A DNA stretch of 64,000 nucleotides. It comes from CAVQEK01 sp964596645. Its GTDB lineage: Bacteria; Bacteroidota; Bacteroidia; Cytophagales; Cyclobacteriaceae. Shown piece by piece: positions 1 through 7,981 of this stretch. Numbering within the stretch: position 1 is the first letter of the stretch; each line of letters starts with the position of its first letter. The notes under the pieces were generated by a model. The model had not been told where the DNA came from. It worked only from the letters and a program-made list of their open reading frames with translations, and did no database searches. The stretch covers positions 124,001 through 188,000 of the forward strand of contig CAZQVB010000002.1 of assembly GCA_964596645.1 (NCBI GenBank), read 5' to 3'. The position numbers and the translations under genes were made by a program.

Positions 1-1
1 A

Positions 2-172
2 TATGCACAGGTGCGCGCAGGCTACCACATGAACAAAAAACATTGGAACACCATCGATATGGATGGCAGCATCAGCGATGCCGTCGTCTACCAGTGGATC
101 GATGCCTCTTACCAGTTGGTGGTGGCCGGCCTGCCTAAAAAAGCCCGGGAGCAGATGAAGGCCGGGGAGTGA
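2..172 (+). CDS. MmcQ/YjbR family protein, C-terminal part
   Basis: Only the last 56 codons are present; the gene begins outside the window. The residues around YHMNKKHWNTI, followed by a WIDASYQLVV segment and a final LPKK, are the characteristic C-terminal pattern of the small MmcQ/YjbR (DUF419) family, a CyaY-like fold found as stand-alone proteins of about 115 residues. The biochemical role of the family is not settled and nothing here clarifies it. The reading frame runs cleanly to a TGA and the base composition matches the GC-richer part of the window, so this looks like an ordinary core gene cut by the window edge. Confidence 0.85.
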   Translation, partial: YAQVRAGYHMNKKHWNTIDMDGSISDAVVYQWIDASYQLVVAGLPKKAREQMKAGE

Positions 173-183
173 ATTCTCTTGTC

Positions 184-324
184 TTACGCTTTTTTGGTGA
201 TGCCTCTCAATATACCACCAGGGTCTGCGTTCGTTTTCAAAGCTTTTCTTACAGCCTTCATTCCAAAAATATCTGAGAATGAGGGAGATAAAGTAAGGTA
301 TTTGTAAAATAACTTGAACGCCAT
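184..324 (-). CDS. Possible 46-residue small protein
   Basis: A complete short frame from ATG to TAA lies on the minus strand in the otherwise empty stretch between the MmcQ tail and the next lipoprotein gene. The product is basic, with several lysines, an ADPGGILRG segment and a final KKA. I do not recognise it. The ADPGGIL segment vaguely recalls the end of FAD-linked oxidases, so it could instead be the 3' remnant of a lost gene. No promoter or ribosome site argues for expression, and the call rests only on an intact frame of unremarkable length. Confidence 0.25.
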   Translation of the reverse strand: MAFKLFYKYLTLSPSFSDIFGMKAVRKALKTNADPGGILRGITKKA

Positions 325-520
325 TGGTTACCCTCAAATCACGCATTTGAATACAATGAGCAGTGGCTTAACGGATTGCGAGAAAGTGTGACAAGAAGTG
401 AAACAGAAAAGCTGTTTTGAGGATTTTCTTTCAAATCACCGCTTTCATTTTAATTCAATCGTGAAAATTACATTTTCTTTCAGAACTTCTTAAAGTTTGC
501 GTATTTGCCTCATTAAATTG

Positions 521-1108
521 ATGAAAAGGGCATTTGTTTACATTCTTCTGGGTCTGGGTTTTTGCCTCTCGATGGCATGCCAGCGAACTATGGTCTGCCC
601 GGCTTACCACAGCTATTTCATTCTCGACACACGCGAGACAACGAAGATGTTCTCCTACCTGGGCGAAGATTCTCTGCCTAAAGGTGGCTGGGAGGTAGAC
701 AAGCAAAAAGTGGGTATAGCCGAAGAGATATCTGACAGAAAGAAGGAGAAAATGATGGCCACCGTGTCGGTAGAGTCTATATACCTGCCGCTCGAAGACC
801 CCTTTGCTGCGTATGCCGCACAATATGCTTCCGGCGATACGCTGAACCTGATGGATACGGCTGCCTTCATGTCGCAAACCTTTGCCGATGCCGACGCATA
901 CAACATCGATCAGGTGATCTACCTGCACCATTTTGGTAAATATTTTCCGCAGCGCAAGTCGGAGCAGGAAGAATTGGAAGAAGACCTGAAACCCGAAGAG
1001 ATTGCCGCTGTGGCCGAAGAGCAGGAAAAACCCAAACGCAAATTTTGGCCCTTCGGCAAAGGCAAGAAAAATGACGATGCCGACACAGCAGACGAAGAAA
1101 CCCCCTAG
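521..1108 (+). CDS. Predicted lipoprotein of unknown function
   Basis: A 195-residue protein. The first 22 residues form a typical lipoprotein signal (MKRAF, then a hydrophobic run and a lipobox ending in SMAC), so it should be lipid-anchored in the envelope. I chose the ATG at 521 because an in-frame TTG at 497 would put eight extra residues before the signal. The mature part has no domain I recognise. Its last third is strongly charged: a Glu-rich stretch (EELEEDLKPEE) followed by a Lys-rich and then Asp/Glu-rich tail (KRKFWPFGKGKK, then DDADTADEE), suggesting a flexible surface or periplasmic tail. A hairpin overlaps the stop codon. Confidence 0.6.
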   Translation: MKRAFVYILLGLGFCLSMACQRTMVCPAYHSYFILDTRETTKMFSYLGEDSLPKGGWEVDKQKVGIAEEISDRKKEKMMATVSVESIYLPLEDPFAAYAAQYASGDTLNLMDTAAFMSQTFADADAYNIDQVIYLHHFGKYFPQRKSEQEELEEDLKPEEIAAVAEEQEKPKRKFWPFGKGKKNDDADTADEETP

Positions 1109-1130
1109 AGACGCAATGCCTTGCGTCTCT
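1107..1130 (+). terminator. Perfect hairpin overlapping the lipoprotein stop codon
   Basis: Ten-base arms (AGAGACGCAA and TTGCGTCTCT) flank a TGCC loop, starting inside the TAG stop. It lacks a long T tract, so it may be a REP-like palindrome that also ends transcription rather than a classical intrinsic terminator. Confidence 0.5.
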
Positions 1131-1243
1131 TCCAATAAATATCATGCATAAAATAAAATCCCAAGCGCCTGTGGCCGTGGAGATTCTGAGCATTTTTTTT
1201 AGGCCGGCGCAGCGGCCGGTATTGGGCCACAGCCTGCGAATCT

Positions 1244-1504
1244 CAGCGTGCTAAAAAATAGGCCGGCATACACCAGCCCGCTACGGTGCATACCCTGCGC
1301 CACTTCTTAGCCACCCTTTGGCTGGAGCCGGGCGTAAACCTCTGCTATATACAGCAACTGCTGGAGCACAACAACAGCCGAACCACCGAGATTTACACCC
1401 ATGTATGCACCACCAATATACCCGACATTACCAGCAGCCCTGTTGACAATTTGACGCAGAACACAGACCTTGGAGGCATATCACAATGCGTATATCGCTC
1501 ATAA
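1244..1504 (+). pseudogene. Tyrosine recombinase/integrase, C-terminal relic with in-frame stop
   Basis: The frame reads QRAKK, then a TAG at 1259-1261, then AGIHQPATVHTLRH and on to IYTHV. This is the C-terminal catalytic half of a tyrosine recombinase of the kind common in Bacteroidota. The box II His-x-x-Arg (HTLR), the later His (LLEH) and the nucleophile Tyr (IYTHV) are all still there. The N-terminal core-binding domain and box I Arg are absent, and the in-frame TAG falls exactly where intact homologues read through (RA-KKAGI), so the gene is dead. It sits directly before the AT-rich island of attC-like cassettes and in the same orientation; it may be the lost integrase of that array (inference). 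Confidence 0.8.
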
Positions 1505-1695
1505 ATGGGCGGATATACGGTAGTTGTAAGCAAGCCTAAAGAACGACCGTACTCCGAAAAAACAGGCATCTGAAATCTAACTTTGGCATCTTGTCAAAAT
1601 CTCACGGACTGACTTTGGCGACACGCAAACCGACACGATTGTTTTAAAAATATTCCCACCGCACTTTTTAAAAAATAATTCTAGCCCACTGCACC

Positions 1696-1755
1696 TTGGC
1701 ACATTTGCAAAACCGCACAAGCCGACACACGACCAAGGTTTTGCAAATGTGCCAA
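1696..1755. other. attC-like inverted repeat, left edge of restriction-modification cassette
   Basis: A perfect 19-base inverted repeat (1696-1714 and 1737-1755, containing GGCACATTTGCAAAACC) encloses a 22-base loop. The 12 bases GCACATTTGCAA at 1699-1710, followed by a CAAGCC-containing segment, recur as a direct repeat at 5598-5609 on the far side of the methyltransferase/HNH pair. This is the arrangement expected of a cassette bounded by recombination sites. No gene was found from 1505 to 1878 apart from this structure and a promoter. Confidence 0.55.
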
Positions 1756-1835
1756 TTTCCCAACGCTCGAAAAGACTGTTGAAAATTAAATTCAAAAAAA
1801 TCATTTCAAGCACTGTGGTATTCAAAAAATTATTT

Positions 1836-1843
1836 TACTTTTG
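1836..1843 (+). promoter_or_regulatory. Bacteroidota -7 box upstream of the methyltransferase
   Basis: TACTTTTG matches the TAnnTTTG consensus of the Bacteroidota primary sigma factor and lies 36 bases before the ATG at 1879. The -33 TTTG element is not well preserved. Confidence 0.4.
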
Positions 1844-1878
1844 CGAAGTAACTATCATAAATTGATACTTGGTTCAAA

Positions 1879-4548
1879 ATGGCAAAACAATTTTATAAAG
1901 CTGTCTATTTCAGTGATTACCCTTCGGAAGATTCAAAAGATAAGTCTGTAACACTAGCCTTTAGCGAGCCAGAAGAACCATACTATTCGAAAGTAAAAGA
2001 CTTGACAACTCAAGAAATAAAAGAACTAATTGGCATTGAAACATATAAACAGCTTGCACTTTTTGCCGAGAAACAGGAGCGTTCAATTAACCAAGTTGTA
2101 AAAAGACTTATCAAGCAAAAACTACCTGAAATAGACAAAGTTGAAGGCGTTACAGAAAAGGATGTAACATTTGTAAAAAGTAAAGACATCCCATTTCAAA
2201 GATGGTACCCTTACATTGAAGGCTATTCTCCTGACTTTGTAAAATCATTAATAAAAAACTATGGAATAACAGATACTCTAATTTATGAACCTTTCGCAGG
2301 AACGGGTACAACACTTCTAGCGGCTGATGATTTGGGACTATCAACAGTATATTCAGAAGTAAATCCTTTATTGCAGTTTTTAATTCAAACGAAGCTCAAT
2401 GTATTAAGCGCAAAAGAATCTCAAAGGAAAAAGCTGTCCAAAGACCTAAAGGATATTCAAAAAGCTGTGCTGAAGAATCTTAATAAGTTTGAAGAAGATA
2501 AATCTTTAAGAGAATCCTATAAATCTCTATTCTCTGATAAAAAATATTTCCCAGATGAAACTCTTGAGCAAGTTTTAAAACTAAGGTCATACATTGATAT
2601 TGTTAAATTAGAAGATGAACTACTAGCTGATACTCTAACCGTAGCTGTTATTTCTTGTCTACTTCCTGTATCATTTCTTAAAAAAGTTGGAGATGTAAGA
2701 TTCAAAACAGCGAAAGAAATTGCAAAAGACCTGAAAACATTTAATGAAATATTGCCTGAAAAAATTGGAAATATTGCAGAAGATGTTTTAAATCTTGACT
2801 ATAAGCTAGAAGGAAAGCCCGAATTTATTCTTTCAAATGCAAAGAATATCGGTCGTGTAAATGATTTAAAAATTGGAGCAATCATAACAAGTCCGCCTTA
2901 TCTAAATGGCACAAACTATTTCAGAAATACAAAAGTAGAGCTTTGGTTTTTAAGGTATTTACAGTTTGAAAATGATTTGCGGTTTTTTAGAGACCAAGCA
3001 TTAACAAGTGGAATTAATGATGTTAAAAAGGAATATGCCTACGTCAATGGACTTGATATAGCTTCAAAAAGTAGTTTGCTGAAAGCGACACTTATTGAAC
3101 TAAATAAAAATGCTTATGATTCTAGAATTCCGGTAATGGCACAGAGTTACTTTAAAGAAATGTACACAATCTTTAATGATGCAAAACCATTACTAGCTCA
3201 AAATGCTAAAGTTCTTATTGATATTGGGGATTCGATTTTTAGTGGCGTACATATTAACACAGATGACATATTAATTGAGTTAATGCAGGGATTAGGATAT
3301 GAATTTGTTGAAAACAAGATTTTAAGGAAAAGACGTTCTAGAAATCAGGAAATACTTACCCAGTCATTATTGGTTTTTGAATACAAAGAAAAACAACCAA
3401 ATTCTGTAAACGGAAATATAAAATTTCATTGGAAAAAAAATTGGAACAGTTTCAGAAATGAAATCCCCCATCAACAAGAACCATATTCAAGTAGAAATTG
3501 GGGACATAACAATCACTCCCTTTGCTCTTACCAAGGCAAGTTAAAACCAGCAATTGCACATCATCTTGTTAAGACTTTTGTTCCTGAAAATGGCTCTGTT
3601 CTTGACCCTTTTTCAGGTGTAGGAACAATTCCTTTTGAAGCAGCATTAGCCGGAAAATTATCCTATGGCATTGATATTAGTTTACCCGCTTACTACATCT
3701 CTTATGGTAAAGTAAATACGCCAATTTCTTCTGAATCATTTTCTTATATAGAAGCATTGGATAATTTTATTAAAGCCAATAAGTGTACTAAAAAAGAAAT
3801 TGATGAAGTTAAAAATTTTGGATTGAACAAAAAGCTATCTGAATACTATGAAGAAAACACGTTAAAAGAAATATTACTCGCCCGCAGATTTGTAAAAGAA
3901 AACTATCCATCTACCCCAAGCGAAATGTTAGTTGTTGCTTCATTGCTTCACATTCTTCACGGAAATAGACCTTATGCTTTAAGCAGACGCTCACACCCAA
4001 TCGTTCCGTATGCGCCTTCGGGGGATTTTATTTACAAAAGCCTAATCGATAAGCTTTGCGAAAAAGTGAACAGAGTAATCAACGAAGAATTACCACTTAC
4101 TTTCAAAAACGGTAAAATATTTAATCAAGATACTACTATAGTTTGGCCACAAGAAATTAATGACCTAAATGCCATTATTACTTCACCACCATTCTTTGAT
4201 AGCACTAGATTTTATTTGGCTAATTGGATTAGAATTTGGTTTACTGGATGGTCTGAAATTGATTTTAAGCATCAACCTAAATCATTCATAGATGAAAGAC
4301 AAAAAATCGACTTTGCTATTTACGAATCTATATTTAGACAAGCTAGAGAGCGAATGAAAAAAGATGGAGCTTTTGTCCTACATTTAGGAAAAAGCAGTAA
4401 ATGTGATATGGCATTAGAACTTCAAAAAATCAGTAAGCGTTGGTTTAAAACTGCCGACTTATTTGATGAAAGTGTAGAACATTGCGAATCGCACGGAATA
4501 AGAGATAAAGGAACGGTTACTTCACATCAATACCTTGTACTAGTTTAA
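1879..4548 (+). CDS. Two-domain DNA methyltransferase of a type II restriction-modification system
   Basis: An 889-residue protein with two amino-methyltransferase modules in tandem. Module 1 has an S-adenosylmethionine-binding motif I (EPFAGTGTT, about residues 137-145) and catalytic motif IV (TSPPY, about 338). Module 2 has a motif-X-like YQGKLKP segment, motif I (DPFSGVGT, about 576) and motif IV (TSPPF, about 767). The SPP[Y/F] form is seen in N4-cytosine and some N6-adenine enzymes, so the methylated base is uncertain. Two fused modules usually mean that the two strands of an asymmetric site are modified separately (family knowledge). A Lys/Arg-rich segment near residues 55-82 resembles a ribbon-helix-helix. 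The gene is much more AT-rich than the flanking chromosome and converges on the HNH nuclease with a 32-base overlap. Confidence 0.85.
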   Translation: MAKQFYKAVYFSDYPSEDSKDKSVTLAFSEPEEPYYSKVKDLTTQEIKELIGIETYKQLALFAEKQERSINQVVKRLIKQKLPEIDKVEGVTEKDVTFVKSKDIPFQRWYPYIEGYSPDFVKSLIKNYGITDTLIYEPFAGTGTTLLAADDLGLSTVYSEVNPLLQFLIQTKLNVLSAKESQRKKLSKDLKDIQKAVLKNLNKFEEDKSLRESYKSLFSDKKYFPDETLEQVLKLRSYIDIVKLEDELLADTLTVAVISCLLPVSFLKKVGDVRFKTAKEIAKDLKTFNEILPEKIGNIAEDVLNLDYKLEGKPEFILSNAKNIGRVNDLKIGAIITSPPYLNGTNYFRNTKVELWFLRYLQFENDLRFFRDQALTSGINDVKKEYAYVNGLDIASKSSLLKATLIELNKNAYDSRIPVMAQSYFKEMYTIFNDAKPLLAQNAKVLIDIGDSIFSGVHINTDDILIELMQGLGYEFVENKILRKRRSRNQEILTQSLLVFEYKEKQPNSVNGNIKFHWKKNWNSFRNEIPHQQEPYSSRNWGHNNHSLCSYQGKLKPAIAHHLVKTFVPENGSVLDPFSGVGTIPFEAALAGKLSYGIDISLPAYYISYGKVNTPISSESFSYIEALDNFIKANKCTKKEIDEVKNFGLNKKLSEYYEENTLKEILLARRFVKENYPSTPSEMLVVASLLHILHGNRPYALSRRSHPIVPYAPSGDFIYKSLIDKLCEKVNRVINEELPLTFKNGKIFNQDTTIVWPQEINDLNAIITSPPFFDSTRFYLANWIRIWFTGWSEIDFKHQPKSFIDERQKIDFAIYESIFRQARERMKKDGAFVLHLGKSSKCDMALELQKISKRWFKTADLFDESVEHCESHGIRDKGTVTSHQYLVLV

Positions 4549-5524
4549 GATCATCAAAACCTAATAACTTTTTATTCTCTGGTGAAAGATTTTCAACCAA
4601 TTCATAGACAAGTAAAATCTTTTTGATTTCTTTTATGCGTTTTGGCAGGTCGGACTTTTCCCTTACTTGCAAATAACGCTCAACTCCTTTATTGACATCG
4701 ATATTGTGATTCATGATCGGAAGTTTATTTGAAATCAAATCAATATTTGCACCTGTAATTCTAGCAAGCTCAATTAACTCATTATTCGTATAGAATTTAC
4801 TTGGCCATTTATCTCTCTTATTCTCGTTTGCACTTCTCGATAGCAATGCAGCGTTCTCTCGCTTAAGTGGATATAGGTATTTCGAAGGCAAAATGTGGTC
4901 AATAGCCCACGTATCACGTTGATTAATGTCTAATGGCTCTTTGGTTTTAAAACAACGACTATCGAATCTGTCAAATAAGGCTTGGAAGTCTATTGGTTCG
5001 TTTTCTTCTTCCAAGAATAAATCGGCTATTCTTCTCCTCACAGCAGATTCGTGTAATTGCTCTTTTGTCCTTTTGGGATTTAAAACGGCATTAATGGCTC
5101 CTTTACAACTTCTACACTCCATTTGCTTCTCTAAAGGTCCCCAACCAGAATGTTTGCTAAAGGCGTTAAATGGCAAAATTCGAGTACAAACATTACATTG
5201 TTTCCAGTACGATTCAGGATGTTCGGTGGCAATACGAAAAAATCCTTCCCAAAATCTCAAAGCGGTAGTGGAATCTGCACTGTTATATTCTTCTTCCCAA
5301 TTATCAAAAGGTAAATCGGTTTCTTTAGAATGAATAAATCCACAATGCTCGCATTTCCATACAGCATTTTCCAAAGCTTCTTTCGGAGAAATTAGCCTTT
5401 GACCTATCTGTACATAATTCATTTCTTTGCAGCTGACACACTTATATGCCACCCAGGCATCGTGATAAGGGATACCGCTCACTCTGAGAATTCCTGTATT
5501 GTTTACCGTTTTTCTTCTTGCCAT
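4517..5524 (-). CDS. HNH endonuclease, probable restriction partner
   Basis: I start at the ATG giving MARRKTVNN (335 residues); an upstream ATG at 5617 would add 31 residues of no obvious merit. Four CxxC pairs (Cys 29/32, 58/61, 110/113, 137/140) should bind two zinc ions. They are followed by an HNH core with Asp-His at about 209-210 (AIDHILP), Asn at about 224 and the ANENKRDKWP segment, the usual metal and phosphate ligands. The gene converges on the two-domain methyltransferase, overlapping its 3' end by 32 bases. That pairing inside one cassette-like unit argues that it is the restriction subunit, not a homing nuclease. Recognition site unknown. Base composition is AT-rich like the rest of the island. 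Confidence 0.8.
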   Translation of the reverse strand: MARRKTVNNTGILRVSGIPYHDAWVAYKCVSCKEMNYVQIGQRLISPKEALENAVWKCEHCGFIHSKETDLPFDNWEEEYNSADSTTALRFWEGFFRIATEHPESYWKQCNVCTRILPFNAFSKHSGWGPLEKQMECRSCKGAINAVLNPKRTKEQLHESAVRRRIADLFLEEENEPIDFQALFDRFDSRCFKTKEPLDINQRDTWAIDHILPSKYLYPLKRENAALLSRSANENKRDKWPSKFYTNNELIELARITGANIDLISNKLPIMNHNIDVNKGVERYLQVREKSDLPKRIKEIKKILLVYELVENLSPENKKLLGFDDLKLVQGIDVK

Positions 5525-5586
5525 TAACTTCTTTAAGAGATTTTTCACAATCGACAAAGGTAAAGAATTAAAATTAAACCATTTTC

Positions 5587-5631
5587 GCAAATGTAAGCAC
5601 ATTTGCAATTCGCTCAAGCCAACGCACAGTC
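5587..5631. other. attC-like repeat, right edge of restriction-modification cassette
   Basis: An 8-base inverted repeat (GCAAATGT at 5587-5594, ACATTTGC at 5599-5606) overlaps GCACATTTGCAA at 5598-5609, which together with the following CTCAAGCC segment repeats the structure at 1699-1730. The two copies bracket the methyltransferase and HNH genes. From here to 5812 the sequence is very AT-rich and I see no gene. Confidence 0.45.
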
Positions 5632-5811
5632 CAAAAATTGCAAAAGAGCTTCCACCTTTGCCACCATAAATATTTTTTTTTTAAAATCCCTTCTCTCTAA
5701 AATTTTTAAAACAGCCAATACACAAGCCAAACAGACAGCAAACGAAACGAAAAAAGACAATTAATATACTGACTTACAAAACCTTAACAATGATGGTGGA
5801 CAGAAGGCCAG

Positions 5812-5946
5812 CTTACAACATCACCTATACGCAAGCAGGGGTTTTGTGCTTCGTAGGACAGAAAAGTGCTATATTTGAAGTTCAGTTCTTCGTAGGAAGT
5901 TCAGTGGTAAAAATCCCTGCCTGCGTATAGCTGAGAACCGTTGGCG
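5812..5946. other. attC-like hairpin before the PD-(D/E)XK gene
   Basis: A long imperfect inverted repeat pairs CTATACGCAAGCAGGGG (5825-5841) with CCCTGCCTGCGTATAG (5915-5930). It is preceded by TTACAAC and ends in CCGTTGGCG (GTTGGCG at 5940-5946), which matches the terminal GTTGGCG of the site at 6922-7002. The loop holds two copies of TTCGTAGGA. The gene starts 23 bases later, as in a cassette array. Confidence 0.5.
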
Positions 5947-5968
5947 TGCATTATAGAAAACCTCAGAA

Positions 5969-6910
5969 ATGGCAATATTTGAATTAGATAACGGAAAGGC
6001 AAAACGGGTTCGATTAAGCGAATTCAATATTGAAAAGGACCTTCAAAAATTGGTGGAGGAGAACCTTGAAACAATTTTTAACTGCCGATTAATTGCGACA
6101 GAGTTTTCTACTGGAAACATCCATTCCGGGCGTATTGACACCTTGGCCATTTCTGAAGACTTAAACCCAGTAATCATTGAATATAAAAAAGTTGCTTCGT
6201 CTGACTTAATAAACCAAAGCCTTTATTACTTGCATTGGATTAAAGACCACAAAGGAGACTTCCAAATTGCGGCAAACAAAGCGTTGAATAAGGAAGTAGA
6301 ATTGGACTGGTCAGACATTCGAGTAATTTGCTTGGCACCTGAATATAAAAAATATGATTTACATGCGGTTCAGGTGATGGGAGCCAATATTGAGTTATGG
6401 CAATATAAAATCTACGAAAACGGAATTCTTAACATTGAAGAAGTTTACAGACGAACGACAACAAGTTCGTATCAAGAGACAGAAGATTTTAATGGGAAAA
6501 ATCCAATCATGGTAGAAGCCGGTAAAAAGGCGGCATTGACAAGGAAAACTGCCACCTACACGCTGGACGAACATTATGGAAATCTTGACGAAACAATTTT
6601 AGAATTGTTCAATACTGTCAGAGACTACATTATTTCGCTAGACAACTCCATTGAGGAAACTCCCAAAAAGCATTATATAGCATATAAGACAAGCCAGAAT
6701 TTTGTTTGTCTACAGACCTATAAAAAGAAACTGACTCTTTATCTAAAACTGAATCCAGGAGAAATAAATCCACTGCCAAAACAAGCTCGTGATGTTCGAA
6801 ATATTGGACACTTCGGAACTGGCGATTTTGAACTGACAATAAAAGATCTAACTGACTTTGAAGAAACGAAGCAACTTATTAACGAAGCATATAAGAACAT
6901 AGGTGGATAA
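5969..6910 (+). CDS. PD-(D/E)XK nuclease-like protein with C-terminal DUF5655
   Basis: A 313-residue protein. Residues 20-100 look like a PD-(D/E)XK nuclease core: Asp57 (GRIDTLAI), then Glu71 and Lys73 in IIEYKK, with a supporting Glu near 31. This resembles the DUF91/NucS-type endonuclease fold. Residues from about 205 to the end match the DUF5655 pattern (a central SLD segment, YKKKLTLYLKLNPGE, and a final FELTIKDLTDFE-type helix region). Such two-domain proteins are widespread in bacteria but lack a firmly established function; a DNA-processing or defence role is inference from fold and location. It occupies one cassette-like unit, with a hairpin on either side, and carries no companion gene. 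Confidence 0.75.
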   Translation: MAIFELDNGKAKRVRLSEFNIEKDLQKLVEENLETIFNCRLIATEFSTGNIHSGRIDTLAISEDLNPVIIEYKKVASSDLINQSLYYLHWIKDHKGDFQIAANKALNKEVELDWSDIRVICLAPEYKKYDLHAVQVMGANIELWQYKIYENGILNIEEVYRRTTTSSYQETEDFNGKNPIMVEAGKKAALTRKTATYTLDEHYGNLDETILELFNTVRDYIISLDNSIEETPKKHYIAYKTSQNFVCLQTYKKKLTLYLKLNPGEINPLPKQARDVRNIGHFGTGDFELTIKDLTDFEETKQLINEAYKNIGG

Positions 6911-6921
6911 AAATCACGACA

Positions 6922-7002
6922 CGCCAACATTATGTAAGAAATCATAGCCGCGCAAAGCTAACACACAATCCTAAGCTACGATTCTTGCATTTAGCGTTGG
7001 CG
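6922..7002. other. attC-like site with complementary CGCCAAC / GTTGGCG ends
   Basis: An 81-base imperfect palindrome beginning CGCCAAC (6922-6928) and ending GTTGGCG (6996-7002), exactly complementary. The next ten bases inward also pair partly (TATGTAAGAAATC against GATTCTTGCAT). It starts 12 bases after the stop of the nuclease gene and ends nine bases before the next ATG. Placement and structure are those of a cassette recombination site; the end heptamer differs from the canonical GTTRRRY at one or two positions. Confidence 0.6.
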
Positions 7003-7011
7003 GTAATTAGA

Positions 7012-7890
7012 ATGAGACACTCAAGACCAGACATATTATCAAGACCACTGTTCATTTTGGCTTTGGGGTTGTTGCTTTTAAATGACTTTTATCTGAAATA
7101 TGAGTTCTCGAACTTTTTGACAGGTAAACTCTCTGACTTAGCAGGACTTTTCCTTTTTCCATATTTCTTATCAAGTCTTCGCGTTAAAGGGACTAAAACA
7201 ATCTATATCGGAACAGCTGCTCTATTCGTGTTTTGGAAATCACCATTTTCACAAGAAGTAATCAATTTAGCTCAGACCATTGGAATTGGATTTAAACAAG
7301 TAGTTGACTACACAGACTTATTCGCCCTTTTAATTCTTCCATTTTCATTTCGATACTTCCAAAAGCAACTTTCCACAGAACAAAAAATCGAAAAGTATTT
7401 AACGATTCCCTTGGTGGGAATTAGTCTGATCGCAATTTGGGCAACAACATTACCAAGAGAAAAAGTTGAATTGAATGTAAATCTGAATGCAGAATATGAA
7501 TTGGAATTGAGTAAAAGTGACATCTTCAATTCAATGCAATCAGGACATGGTTATAGTAACACTTTAGAGAAGAACTTAACAGACAGTCTTTTTTACTTGC
7601 ACTTTGACTTAGTAGATGAAATTAGTGCCGACGTTACTGCACTTTCGACCATTATTTCAGTCGACCCAAACAGAACCAAGCTAAGACTCGAAAAAATTCT
7701 ACATGCTTATATCACAGGTGGACTTTTTAGCGGAGTGGACAAAGACGACATAGAGCATTTAAAATCCATTTCCGCAGAAGAATTCAAGGCTTATTTTGTA
7801 ATCAGTTTTATAGAGCCTATACAAAACGGAAAAGCAAAATATATCTACTATGACAATAAAGAAATTTATGACTCTTATAAAAACGAATAA
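7012..7890 (+). CDS. Hypothetical membrane protein
   Basis: I start at the ATG at 7012 (292 residues), because an earlier start at 6985 would run through the preceding attC-like site. The first half has hydrophobic segments near residues 15-30, 50-65, 75-90 and 110-125, plus one at about 140-155, with a conserved-looking LTGKLSDLAGLFLFP turn between the first two. The second half (about residues 160-290) is hydrophilic and probably forms a soluble domain. I do not recognise a family. It is AT-rich, lies alone between two hairpins and so fits the one-gene-per-cassette pattern of this island. Confidence 0.6.
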   Translation: MRHSRPDILSRPLFILALGLLLLNDFYLKYEFSNFLTGKLSDLAGLFLFPYFLSSLRVKGTKTIYIGTAALFVFWKSPFSQEVINLAQTIGIGFKQVVDYTDLFALLILPFSFRYFQKQLSTEQKIEKYLTIPLVGISLIAIWATTLPREKVELNVNLNAEYELELSKSDIFNSMQSGHGYSNTLEKNLTDSLFYLHFDLVDEISADVTALSTIISVDPNRTKLRLEKILHAYITGGLFSGVDKDDIEHLKSISAEEFKAYFVISFIEPIQNGKAKYIYYDNKEIYDSYKNE

Positions 7891-7912
7891 ATAAAAAACT
7901 ATCGTCAAAAAT

Positions 7913-7962
7913 CGCTATAAAACATGCCCTTCGGGACACGTTTCATAGCGGGAACGTTAGAC
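7913..7962. other. attC-like hairpin ending in GTTAGAC
   Basis: CGCTATAAAACATG (7913-7926) pairs with CACGTTTCATAGCG (7937-7950) around a CCCTTCGGGA loop, followed by GTTAGAC at 7956-7962, which fits the GTTRRRY end of integron attC sites. The opposite RYYYAAC half is not recognisable, so this copy may be decayed. Confidence 0.45.
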
Positions 7963-7981
7963 ACAAAAAAATGAGACACTT

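Noticed and set aside
1577..1825. 82-codon minus-strand frame
   Set aside because: It runs through the inverted repeat at 1696-1755 and has no protein-like pattern.
4517..5524. Homing endonuclease
   Set aside because: No intron or intein host, and it is paired with a methyltransferase within one bounded unit.
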